From: Blautia coccoides
GTDB lineage: Bacteria; Bacillota; Clostridia; Lachnospirales; Lachnospiraceae
Length of the DNA: 64,000 bases
Assembly: GCF_034355335.1 (NCBI RefSeq)
Contig: NZ_CP136422.1
Span: 5,368,501-5,432,500, forward strand
Reading direction: 5' to 3'
Positions 17,898 to 25,937 of this stretch are shown piece after piece. The notes under the pieces were generated by a model. The model made no database searches. It worked only from the letters and a program-made list of their open reading frames with translations, and was not told the DNA's origin. Numbering within the stretch: position 1 is the first letter of the stretch; each line of letters begins with the position of its first letter. Both the position numbers and the translations under genes were made by a program.

Positions 17898-18198
17898 AAG
17901 TGTGACCTCCTTATAATGAATTTACACCAACAGGTGCATGACCTCATTATAAGGTTTTTATAGATAAAGCGATTTCCTTTTTAACGGAAATGCGATTTCC
18001 ATCTAAACGGATTGGTGATTTCCATACACCGGACAGGTGATGGATTTCACCCCGGATTATTCAAATATCCCTATCTGCATCACTTCCCTCTTTCGGAGTG
18101 GAGGGTCCTACCCAGTACGCGATACTCATGATGGAATCTTATCATAAGATCTAGAAATAATCAATCCCACTATAATTTTCCCCTGTCTTCAAAAAAAT

Positions 18199-18216
18199 AA
18201 TGTCATAATAATGTCA
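18199..18216. repeat. Paired 11-bp-spaced repeat AATGTCA left of att core A
   Basis: AATGTCA at 18199-18205 and 18210-18216, 11 bp apart and 76 bp left of core A. The same arrangement stands left of cores D and E. Probable integrase arm site of an element that once lay to the left. Confidence 0.5.
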
Positions 18217-18274
18217 CAGGGCTTAAAAAAGCCCGGAAACCCGCGTAAACAATGGGCTCCAAGGCTTTTTCAAA

Positions 18275-18286
18275 TTATTCAAACTC
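18275..18286. other. att core A (TTATTCAAACTC)
   Basis: First of five YTAYTCAAACTC cores. The pair TGGCCA/TTGCCA stands at 18386 and 18397 (11 bp apart) to the right. It marks the left boundary of the reverse-transcriptase module. Confidence 0.65.
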
Positions 18287-18468
18287 GGCGTGTCTTTCAT
18301 TATTCTTAACTATATATATTTAAGTTTTATACAAATACACGCCGCTTTTTACTAAAATACATCATCTATTTTGGCTTACTGATTTTCTGGCCAAAATGTT
18401 GCCACTCAAATTATAAAAATTATGTACCTTTACTACCTAAGCGAGATTATCCATCGAATATCAACATC

Positions 18469-19767
18469 TCATTCTTTCAACTTTCTATCAATCTTACTCC
18501 AATGCCTTTTGACCTGATTTCGAATCTCACAATTCAGGAGGTTGCTTTCACGGAATATTCTATCAGCTTTATATGCATAAGTAAGAAAATTTCCATGTTC
18601 TCTTGGATTTCTTCCAACTCCAAGGTGCGTATATGACTGATATACTGCCTTTCTTCCTGCATTATAAGACTTCTCATCTTTGGTCTCTTTCACCTTTTTT
18701 ATTTTTCGATATGCTCTACAATAATACTTAAATAGACTCTTATCTCTAATCCGCACAGTATTACCATCAAAGGTAAATCCCAAATAATTAATCAGATTAC
18801 TTTCGCCTGTCAACTTTTGAATCACGCCATGCTCATAGAAAAAATGCTCTGTTTTATCTTCATTTAACTCAAGATTTGGTATCTCATCTCTTACCCTGTA
18901 AACAAAGTCTGCTATCAATTTATGCTTATCAGCATTAATATCCTCTTTGTTCATCGGAATAACCATAATAATATCATCACAGTAACGCCGATATAAGCCT
19001 TTGTTTGATGAAATAAAGTTATTTATTTTTTTATCAAAGTCGACCATATACACATTTGCATATACTGCGCTTATAGATGATCCTTGAGGTATCTGATAGT
19101 CCTTCTGATTTATCTGTAAGTGCTTTTTCTTGATTGTTTGAAATTCATCCGTCTCGAAATATTTTATCATTTCTCGCATATCTCGTCGAAGCATTCCTTT
19201 TTCTTTTTCAATATCATGGGCCTCTATATAGGAAAAATGCGTCAAATTCTTAAATATCGCATAATCAGCATCATCCAAAGATTCAGATTCTGTTATCTGT
19301 TTTATTTTACTTTTCAAATATTTGTGATCTAGTTTATCAAAAAACTTACTAAAGTCTCCGACCAAAATATATGCGCCATCACACATTCTAATAAATTCAA
19401 AAACTTCTCTTGCAAAATCTATATTGCACTTTCCTGGAGTAGAATTCCTATATGCTGTTGAAACTTTGTTTATACCATTCTGTTTTAGGTAAATATTATA
19501 TCTGTTATTTAAACGATTTCCATAATATTCATAAATATATCTGTCTATATGTGCGGAATAGTAAATATCTCGCTCCTTTGATTTTATATATTTTGTTCCA
19601 TCATCACGATTTGTATATTTGTTAAAATTCATGCTGAAATGAATAAACGGATAAAATCCATGTTTCTTCACCCAATTTATATTTTCAACTCTCTCTTTAT
19701 AGTTTGTATGATACTTTTTTGAATCGAAATGTGTATAATGTTTTTCCTTATATATAATTCGTTGCAT
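18469..19767 (-). CDS. Defence-type reverse transcriptase (DRT2/UG2-like)
   Basis: 432 residues. Palm motifs: GDFSKFFDKLDH (first catalytic Asp), PQGSSISAVYANVYM (motif B) and YRRYCDDIIMV (YCDD). There is no maturase or HNH domain and no retron NAxxH or VTG motif. A single-gene module, YCDD and a structured leader suggest the UG2/DRT2 class, whose RT copies an upstream ncRNA; this assignment is inference. The start at 19767 has AGGAG 5 bases upstream; an in-frame start at 19836 would run through a strong hairpin. The module has no integrase of its own. Confidence 0.75.
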   Translation of the reverse strand: MQRIIYKEKHYTHFDSKKYHTNYKERVENINWVKKHGFYPFIHFSMNFNKYTNRDDGTKYIKSKERDIYYSAHIDRYIYEYYGNRLNNRYNIYLKQNGINKVSTAYRNSTPGKCNIDFAREVFEFIRMCDGAYILVGDFSKFFDKLDHKYLKSKIKQITESESLDDADYAIFKNLTHFSYIEAHDIEKEKGMLRRDMREMIKYFETDEFQTIKKKHLQINQKDYQIPQGSSISAVYANVYMVDFDKKINNFISSNKGLYRRYCDDIIMVIPMNKEDINADKHKLIADFVYRVRDEIPNLELNEDKTEHFFYEHGVIQKLTGESNLINYLGFTFDGNTVRIRDKSLFKYYCRAYRKIKKVKETKDEKSYNAGRKAVYQSYTHLGVGRNPREHGNFLTYAYKADRIFRESNLLNCEIRNQVKRHWSKIDRKLKE

Positions 19768-19930
19768 CTTTTCTCCTAAAAGCTTGCTGGTTAACGACCG
19801 GTAGATATCTATATTACCAGCAAGCATTAAAATCAATTGGACCTTGCTTTCACAAGGAACTCTACCATCCTCCTGAATACGATGTATTGTATAATATTAT
19901 TAACAGCTATAGTTGTAAGCTTGTTAAAGG
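19768..19930 (-). ncRNA. Structured leader upstream of the DRT-like RT (candidate template RNA)
   Basis: On the RT strand a 10-bp stem GCTTGCTGGT / ACCAGCAAGC (19782-19791 with 19816-19825) and a CCTTG/CAAGG hairpin (19842-19857) lie directly before the RT. DRT2-type RTs use an ncRNA at this position. RNA ends and promoter are not resolved. Confidence 0.35.
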
Positions 19931-19940
19931 AGGGTATACA

Positions 19941-20018
19941 ATGGACAATATAATTATCTACATTATCAACTGTATACTGTTAATTCTAGTCAAGAACGTT
20001 CTTGACACTGAATACTAA
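19941..20018 (+). CDS. 25-residue hydrophobic peptide (type I toxin-like?)
   Basis: The ORF MDNIIIYIINCILLIL then VKNVLDTEY has AAAGGAGG 7 bases before the ATG, a TATAAT box at 19890-19895, and an 8-bp hairpin (CCTTATAG/CTATAAGG) after the stop. It is one predicted membrane helix with a charged tail, as in Fst/TxpA/Ldr-type toxins. GTATACA (19934-19940) can pair with TGTATAC (19971-19977) and hide the ribosome site, another habit of type I toxin mRNAs. A perfect 18-bp palindrome GTCAAGAACGTTCTTGAC (19989-20006) lies inside. No homologue recognised. Confidence 0.5.
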   Translation: MDNIIIYIINCILLILVKNVLDTEY

Positions 20019-20250
20019 AAACCCTTATAGCCATTTCTATAAGGCATAAACTTTACGCAACCTTTTTTCAAATAATTTTGTGCAGATAATTACGGACTAT
20101 TTCATTCAATCCCATATTTAAAATTGTACTGACCACACAATGAAGTTAATGTTACAAAAATTTTTCCGTATGAATTTTTGTTATAATACAGAATATGGCA
20201 AATAATTTCACAAACCATCTGCCATATAAGATAAATTATGTATCCACATG

Positions 20251-20262
20251 CTACTCAAACTC
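20251..20262. other. att core B (CTACTCAAACTC)
   Basis: Second core. Arm-type pair TTGCCA at 20367 and 20378 (11 bp apart), 116 bp from the core start. It separates the RT module from the DUF2971 module. Sequence right of cores A and B is similar, as is sequence before cores B and C (CTGCCA..ATAAATTATG), so modules A and B belong to one family. Confidence 0.7.
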
Positions 20263-20443
20263 GGCAAATTCTTATCTATTCTTAATCATATTTGTTTAAA
20301 ATTTATATGAGAAATGCCTTTGTCTTATCTCAATTACACATTTTATTCTGAATTACTAATTTTTTGTTGCCAATATGTTGCCATATATTTAATATAACTC
20401 TTGATTGAGTATGTACAAAATTTTTCTTTTAGCCATAAATTTC

Positions 20444-21334
20444 TCATCGATATGTAGTGTCTGACTTTCTGATATTAACTGGTTCTCGAAAATTATATCC
20501 TCCCTCTATGCCATCATAATATCCATAAAAACTCAAAAAATTGACTATATCCTCAACCTCAACCTCCGATTTAGGACCAATAAATATCTCCTTGATAATA
20601 CTTTGTTTAACTTTTTCAAAGTTCATTTCTATATATGGTATCAATTTATTATTTGCTGTTCTATACTTAACCTTAGAAAAAAGGATATTGTCTGAACCTG
20701 GTATGTTATAATGCCCTATCGATGAACATACTACTGCTCTCCATTCATTCTCTTCTTCAAAACCCGGATTCTTTACGAATGGAAATTGCATTCTATAATT
20801 CGCGCTTAGCTCAAGTGCAACATGACCTATACCCTTATATTCCAGCTTTTTTATATTATCTGCAATTATCTCCTTCACATATTCCTGTGGGTTATCATAA
20901 ATTACTTTTCCGAAAGCAACATGAAATTTACTTATTTGATTTAGTTCTTCAAGAACTTCCTTATCAAAACCTATTGCTATACCTTTTCCATCTTGTGCAT
21001 ATCCCCTCCACTGACTTAATTTATCTTTACTTTCAGAAAAACATACACAAAATGTTCTCATTGAAAAATAACTATCTACACCCATCTCATACCCAGTGTT
21101 CCATGCTTTTAACGCTTCAATATCATCTCTAAGATATTCTTCCATACTCTTGTTTACAATCTCTCGGCATCTTACACACTCTTGATAATCATTTGACTTT
21201 GCAATATCAGAAAGCCATATACTTGAATTTTTGATAATATTTAAAAAAGTATCTACACTACAATAATGATACACTATTCCATTCAACTTTTGTACACATC
21301 TCTTTTCTATATATTTATTAACCATTGCCCGCAT
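20444..21334 (-). CDS. DUF2971 family protein
   Basis: 296 residues. The N-terminal VYHYCSVDTFLNIIKNSSIWLSD and the central CFSESKDKLSQWRGYAQDGKGIAIGF are hallmarks of DUF2971, found often in defence islands; molecular function unknown. It is the only gene between att cores B and C, so it is the whole cargo of that module. The start is uncertain: no good ribosome site precedes 21334, and the next ATG is at 21325. Confidence 0.75.
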   Translation of the reverse strand: MRAMVNKYIEKRCVQKLNGIVYHYCSVDTFLNIIKNSSIWLSDIAKSNDYQECVRCREIVNKSMEEYLRDDIEALKAWNTGYEMGVDSYFSMRTFCVCFSESKDKLSQWRGYAQDGKGIAIGFDKEVLEELNQISKFHVAFGKVIYDNPQEYVKEIIADNIKKLEYKGIGHVALELSANYRMQFPFVKNPGFEEENEWRAVVCSSIGHYNIPGSDNILFSKVKYRTANNKLIPYIEMNFEKVKQSIIKEIFIGPKSEVEVEDIVNFLSFYGYYDGIEGGYNFREPVNIRKSDTTYR

Positions 21335-21453
21335 TTTTAAACATTATGTGGCTTCTCATAGCAATAAAAATTACTATATTCAATAATAATTTGAAATATG
21401 ACAGGCAATATCAAAGATTACCTGCCACACAAAATAAATTATGCACTCTCGTA

Positions 21454-21465
21454 CTATTCAAACTC
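21454..21465. other. att core C (CTATTCAAACTC)
   Basis: Third core and left boundary of the large element C. Arm pair AGAGCCA at 21569 and 21580. The same AGAGCCA pair recurs at the other end of this element (36436 and 36447). Confidence 0.75.
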
Positions 21466-21600
21466 TGGTGCGGATGGCATAATCTATATAGCTTTCAGTA
21501 TATATTTGTGTCTTTTTTCATCATATTATTCATACTTTTTGGTTTTTATTTTCTTCATTAAAAATATTAGAGCCAAAACAGAGCCACTTATCTCACTAAC

Positions 21601-21801
21601 TTACTCTCTAATTACAATTGTATTAAAATACCATTTAGCCAGCTTGTAGCGGTACAAAAATCCTAGCACATACCATTTTATTGATATGTCACCACTTTCT
21701 GCATATCTTATGAGAATTTTTGAACATATTATTTTCTTTATTGTTCTGTCTCTTTTTGTATTAACAACATACACAGATAGACTTTCCAGTAAATAGTTCA
21801 T
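21601..21801 (-). CDS. Small basic protein downstream of the retron RT
   Basis: 66 residues, rich in Lys, Ile and Tyr, no recognised domain. The ATG lies 8 bases after the RT stop with AAGG nearby, so it may be cotranslated with the retron. The arm repeats of att C lie just past its 3' end, so it could also be chance coding at the element edge. Confidence 0.4.
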   Translation of the reverse strand: MNYLLESLSVYVVNTKRDRTIKKIICSKILIRYAESGDISIKWYVLGFLYRYKLAKWYFNTIVIRE

Positions 21802-21809
21802 TAAGCCTT

Positions 21810-22838
21810 CTAGATAAAGGGGTTCTTATCTTCATTCATAAACACCATGTCCGGTAATTTAGCAAATAGTTTATTTGCATTAAATGCATTCACAATATCC
21901 AAATCCTGCACAAATTCTGATCTTATTATTATAGAACTAATATATTTCTCCATTTTATCCCGAAATCCATCTTCTATAGAATTTACATATGCTATTTTCC
22001 CCAATATTTGACTATTGTTATCATAACTTCTTGTCTTTATTGAATTATATATTTGTGCTCGTAAATTCCTCTTGAAATTTTTATCTACATGAATATCATC
22101 ATCATTAATAGTTATTCCTGTAACAGTTTTCTTCACATCATTTGAAAAATATCTTGTTTTCTTTTCGTTAATTGTAAATCCTTCATCTACAACTATATAC
22201 TTAATAAATCTTTCAACTTTATTTAGAAGCATCCTGTTGTTTGAAGAAAATGTTAAGTCATCTGCATAGCGTGTATATACAATATCTTTCCTACTACAAT
22301 AACCATTGATTCTTGAATCCATATGATAGCATACCAAATTGGCGATATAAGGAGATGTTACAGCCCCTTGTGGCAGATAATTGTCATATGTACATAAGTT
22401 GGCCAATATACCTGCTACTTTGCTGCCATACCCTATATTGCAAAACAAGCTATATACCTGTTCCTCAGTAATTGTGCCAAAAAAATTCGTAATATCCATT
22501 TCCAACAAAAAGATATTTTTCTTGTGCCGTTCTGCATTTTCACGCAGCCCATTTTTATGGGGAACAAATGCCATGGTTTGTTCTGACACAAAAATCTTCT
22601 CTAAAATTTCTGTTAAAATCCATTTTTGTACTACTTTTAAAGATAGATTCGGTACGTGCAGTATTCTAGTTTTTCCGTTCTTTTTAGGAATTTCCGTCTC
22701 ATAGTAGCAGTGTTCTTTCCTATATGTTAGGTAATAAAGCAATTGTTCCGTAATTGATAACTGTTCACACAAATGCTCAAACGAATTAATAACTGGAACA
22801 CCTAATGTATTTAAAACTACGTTGTTTCCAATATTCAA
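21810..22838 (-). CDS. Retron reverse transcriptase
   Basis: About 342 residues. Retron hallmarks are NAERH (NAxxH, region X) just before LLEMDITNFFG (first catalytic Asp), LPQGAVTSPYIANLVC, YTRYADDLTFSS (YADD) and KKTVTGITI (VTG, region Y, used to recognise the cognate msr). It reverse-transcribes the msr-msd RNA encoded just upstream. I prefer the TTG at 22838, preceded by GAGG 7 bases upstream and lying just outside the a2 arm; a TTG at 22862 would add eight residues. Confidence 0.93.
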   Translation of the reverse strand: MNIGNNVVLNTLGVPVINSFEHLCEQLSITEQLLYYLTYRKEHCYYETEIPKKNGKTRILHVPNLSLKVVQKWILTEILEKIFVSEQTMAFVPHKNGLRENAERHKKNIFLLEMDITNFFGTITEEQVYSLFCNIGYGSKVAGILANLCTYDNYLPQGAVTSPYIANLVCYHMDSRINGYCSRKDIVYTRYADDLTFSSNNRMLLNKVERFIKYIVVDEGFTINEKKTRYFSNDVKKTVTGITINDDDIHVDKNFKRNLRAQIYNSIKTRSYDNNSQILGKIAYVNSIEDGFRDKMEKYISSIIIRSEFVQDLDIVNAFNANKLFAKLPDMVFMNEDKNPFI

Positions 22839-22839
22839 A

Positions 22840-23017
22840 TAAATCACCTCAATCTTACTCAATGTACTTTCGGGTAAAACAACGGGGGAGTTTCACTATT
22901 GTGGAAGTTCACCGTTGTTTTAGCTGAGTTCATGTAATTATTATTCTCACGAGGTCGTAGCGACCCCTAGTTGCTATGTATGCATATTAACAACAATTCT
23001 AAGAATGAGGTGATTTA
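22840..23017 (-). ncRNA. Retron msr-msd RNA
   Basis: Between effector and RT. The a1/a2 arms are 23000-23017 (in the effector 3' end) and 22840-22857 (overlapping the RT ribosome site); 17 of 18 positions pair. After a1 comes TTAG, placing the likely branching guanosine as in Ec86. The msd is a hairpin with a 10-bp perfect base AAAACAACGG / CCGTTGTTTT and an inner CAC-AATA-GTG tip (about 22875-22922). A GGTCGCTACGACC hairpin around 22953-22965 belongs to msr. Confidence 0.85.
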
Positions 23018-23922
23018 TAGAATTTTGTATGCATTAATTCGATTCTTATTTTATCACATATTTCAGCACTTGTACAATCTGTTATCATCGATTTCATGGA
23101 TTCAAAACCATTATGAGTTAATTTATATGACGAATATCTATTTCCTACTATCTTGACAATTTGTTTGTCCTCAAAAAGCAATTTTAAAGCTGCATTAAAC
23201 AACACCTTAAAGTCTTTATATTCAATCTTCTCTTCTGTAGAAATATATTCTATCACTTCCACGAGTTCTTTTGAATTTAACGTTTTAAAATAATAGAGAG
23301 TCAGCTGAATAAAGTAATGCATTCCTACAATTGTTGATAAGTTCAGCATGTTGTTATTTAGATTACTCAATCTGTTTTTCTCTCTTATATTCTTTGACAA
23401 GCGTTTTGTGAATTCCACTTCTTCTTGCCCATATTCAATAACGTTGAGTCTATTTCTTTTTTTTAAATATTTTATCGGTCCTAACATAATAAAGCTCTTA
23501 TCCTTTGACCGTTTTTTATCTATTGCAGCTATAACCTTATCCGCTGTATATTCATTGTTTGTAAAAGCTCCTAATTCTACCAATGCACCTGGACTCTCGC
23601 ATACAATTACTATCATATGTGAATTATTTGCCAAAAATTGCTCATAACTTAACAAATCCGCATCTCTCGTCTTATTTAAAACCTCTATCAACAAATCCTC
23701 TGGATAAAATACTTTATACGGTTTGTTCCAATATGTTTTTCTTTCATCTTCTAGCAATATTCGCACTTTATCCCTTAATGATTTATGTTTATTGTTACTC
23801 GCCCCACCACAAAGAAATACAACGATATACTGTTCCTTAAATTCACAATAAATTTTCTGATAAATATCTTTAATGATTTTATGTATGTCTTTATTTAGTC
23901 TTACGTTTTCTTCTTTAATCAA
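22999..23922 (-). CDS. Retron effector: nucleoside deoxyribosyltransferase-like plus winged helix (type II, Ec86-like)
   Basis: 307 residues. The N-terminal half has VVFLCGG, YPEDLLIEVL, DLLSYEQFLANNSHMIVIVCESPGALVELGAF, a pattern of the NDT-like/TIR-like fold of retron-Ec86/St85 effectors. The C-terminal segment LLFEDKQIVKIVGNRYSSYKLTHNGF is a winged helix. In that class the RT-msDNA complex holds the toxin until phage infection. GAGG lies 8 bases before the TTG start. Its last codons contain the a1 arm of the msr-msd. It lies 34 bp downstream of an AAA ATPase gene that may share its transcript. Confidence 0.8.
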   Translation of the reverse strand: MIKEENVRLNKDIHKIIKDIYQKIYCEFKEQYIVVFLCGGASNNKHKSLRDKVRILLEDERKTYWNKPYKVFYPEDLLIEVLNKTRDADLLSYEQFLANNSHMIVIVCESPGALVELGAFTNNEYTADKVIAAIDKKRSKDKSFIMLGPIKYLKKRNRLNVIEYGQEEVEFTKRLSKNIREKNRLSNLNNNMLNLSTIVGMHYFIQLTLYYFKTLNSKELVEVIEYISTEEKIEYKDFKVLFNAALKLLFEDKQIVKIVGNRYSSYKLTHNGFESMKSMITDCTSAEICDKIRIELMHTKFYKSPHS

Positions 23923-23956
23923 TTATGAGACCTCATTTTCCACAAATGAATTTTCT

Positions 23957-25516
23957 TTATGGTTCAACAATTCCTTGTTCTGCAACTATCTCTTGAATAA
24001 ATGCCCTCATATCCTCAATAGACTGTCTTAATTCTTCTATTGTATATTTGGTATTCAAGTGATTCTCTGGATGGTGAATTTGATGTCTAATATATTCAGT
24101 TAGCACTTTTTGTTCATCTCGTGTACTTCCATTCGGCATCTGTCTATGATAAAGTCGTGTAGGTTTTCCTGCAAAATAAGTATTTTTCCACCCCTGAAAT
24201 TCAATATATGAGTATAGCTCATCATGGTACTCTTCTGTAATCTCATCAAAAGCCACATAATTCACTTCATTCAACGATGGATACTGCAATTGTCCTGGCA
24301 ACACTGCTTTAATCATCTTATTATCTTCTGTATTGTCTCCAACAATAAGTCTGAGATTTGAAAATTCTAGTTGCTTTACAATAAATGAGCTATGGGTTGT
24401 GAGTATAACTTGAACATTTTGACCTGAAGCTAATTCTTTTAGTGCCTCAATTAGTTTCCTCTGATTGTCCGTATGCTGTGACGTTTCCGGCTCTTCAATT
24501 GCATATATTACCCCAGTGTTATTTCCTTCATTAAATCTTCTTTCAACCTCTCCTCTAAAAAAATTTAACAGAACTAATCTTTTTACGCCGCTCCCCCTCT
24601 TATTGATCGGAATGTCCTCATCTCCTGATATTGACACCCCTTTAAAAACATCTTGCCATTTCAAACTTTGCGTAGACGGAATAACTGGGTTTAAACTATC
24701 CGCAATTGAAGAATCCATTTCTCTTAATTTTTCTAATGTTCGATTTGCCACCTCTTTAAGTTTCTCCTGAACTTCATTAGCCACAGAAGTCAAGGTTTCC
24801 TGCAACTCATCATCTGATAATATTTGTTTAACAGCTTCTTTCAACGGATCCTGAACTTCATTATCTCCATCACTATTCTTCCTATCTGACTGAAACAGAG
24901 AATAAACCGGTAAATAACATGATAGTTTTTCCCAAATTTTCTTTGCATCTTCCTTTGAAGCATCAATTTCTGAACTTTGCAGTTGCAAATCTGCCGAAAA
25001 ATAGTTCCAAATTGACCTTCTTAACTCTGCATTGATTGTTTGATTTTCACATTCGATTTTTTCCTCGCGCACAATCTTCTTTAAATCTGCATTCTTTTTT
25101 AGTAGCAATTCCGAACATTTACTGTTTGTAGGATGGATTGCTTCAATAAATACTTTTGCAGCACCACCATTTTTATATCTCTTTTTTACCTCCAAATATC
25201 CTTCTTCATTTAAAAGATACTCATCTTGTAACGAGGTTTCTATCGTTGAATCGATTACTATACTTACCGGAAGTTCCGAGAAGCAAATACTTATCTCAAT
25301 ATCTTGATTCCCCGTCTTGATTTCAGCAATATTCACATCTAATTTATCAATTTTAACTACACCTTTTCCGTCATTAAAAAATATATCCAGTGCTTCAAGT
25401 ATGGTTGATTTTCCGATATCGTTTCTTCCCACAAACACAGTTAAATCATCAAATGTAATCTCTATCTCATCACGATATCCACGAAAATTTTTTATTTTTA
25501 GCGAATGTATTTTCAT
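23957..25516 (-). CDS. AAA (OLD/RecF-like) ATPase with C-terminal Rx4H motif
   Basis: 519 residues. Walker A GRNDIGKST (near residue 30), a long coiled middle, then RGSGVKRLVLL (signature-like), Walker B VIYAIEEPE and VILTTHSSF. The tail carries YIRHQIHHPEN, an R-x4-H motif as in HEPN ribonucleases, followed by a helical segment. There is no Toprim domain, so this is not a classical OLD nuclease. GGGAG lies about 12 bases before the ATG. Probably an abortive-infection type ATPase; whether it cooperates with the retron behind it is open. Confidence 0.7.
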   Translation of the reverse strand: MKIHSLKIKNFRGYRDEIEITFDDLTVFVGRNDIGKSTILEALDIFFNDGKGVVKIDKLDVNIAEIKTGNQDIEISICFSELPVSIVIDSTIETSLQDEYLLNEEGYLEVKKRYKNGGAAKVFIEAIHPTNSKCSELLLKKNADLKKIVREEKIECENQTINAELRRSIWNYFSADLQLQSSEIDASKEDAKKIWEKLSCYLPVYSLFQSDRKNSDGDNEVQDPLKEAVKQILSDDELQETLTSVANEVQEKLKEVANRTLEKLREMDSSIADSLNPVIPSTQSLKWQDVFKGVSISGDEDIPINKRGSGVKRLVLLNFFRGEVERRFNEGNNTGVIYAIEEPETSQHTDNQRKLIEALKELASGQNVQVILTTHSSFIVKQLEFSNLRLIVGDNTEDNKMIKAVLPGQLQYPSLNEVNYVAFDEITEEYHDELYSYIEFQGWKNTYFAGKPTRLYHRQMPNGSTRDEQKVLTEYIRHQIHHPENHLNTKYTIEELRQSIEDMRAFIQEIVAEQGIVEP

Positions 25517-25557
25517 TGTTTATCTTCTCCCACGCTATCATATATTTCAGCAAAACA

Positions 25558-25797
25558 TTATACTACCGTTATATTCCCACTCATAAACCAAGCTTTATAT
25601 GAAAATTTCATGATTTTCTTCAAAATAGCAATTATAAACACAATTATCGCACCATCTCCAAATCTTTTGTAATGCAATGCTTTGCCATCAATATTTAAAC
25701 TCGCCTCTTCTGGCAATCCTTCTACATACGATAATTCAATCATGTCCTTCTCTAGATGATGATTTTGAAATTTGTAACCATAACTTCCTTGTGCCAT
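25558..25797 (-). pseudogene. Fragment of an unrecognised protein
   Basis: A frame of 79 codons without ribosome site; the same frame stays open upstream (DFSDNEVAAIYAPMAQG) back to a stop, so it looks like the inside of a decayed gene rather than a small gene. The C-terminal part is hydrophobic. No family recognised. Confidence 0.3.
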
Positions 25798-25937
25798 TGG
25801 TGCATAAATAGCAGCAACTTCGTTATCGGAAAAGTCTTACATACTTAAAATTCCCAAAGTTTTATAGCACAAAATCATCATCCATTTTACTAAATATATA
25901 TAGTAAGTTTTCATTTTACCTTCCTTTTGTCTATACT

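Larger units (their letters stand above)
15494..18059 (-). mobile_element. IS21-family insertion sequence
   Basis: Carries istA and istB in the usual order. Both ends hold GGTGAAATC in inverted orientation (left TGCGGTGAAATCGC near 15506; right complement CGGGGTGAAATCC near 18053) and further TGGAAATC/GATTTCC repeats, typical of the multiple transposase sites of IS21. TTCAAATATCC occurs on both sides (15483-15493 and 18060-18070); I took these as outer limits, but 11 bp is long for an IS21 target duplication, so the exact ends are uncertain. Confidence 0.75.

Noticed and set aside
18469..19836. Group II intron maturase
   Set aside because: There is no maturase X domain, no HNH and no intron ends; YCDD and the isolated single-gene module fit a defence RT.
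24465..24770. Plus-strand frame opposite the AAA ATPase
   Set aside because: Low-complexity Ser/Leu-rich antisense translation with no ribosome site.
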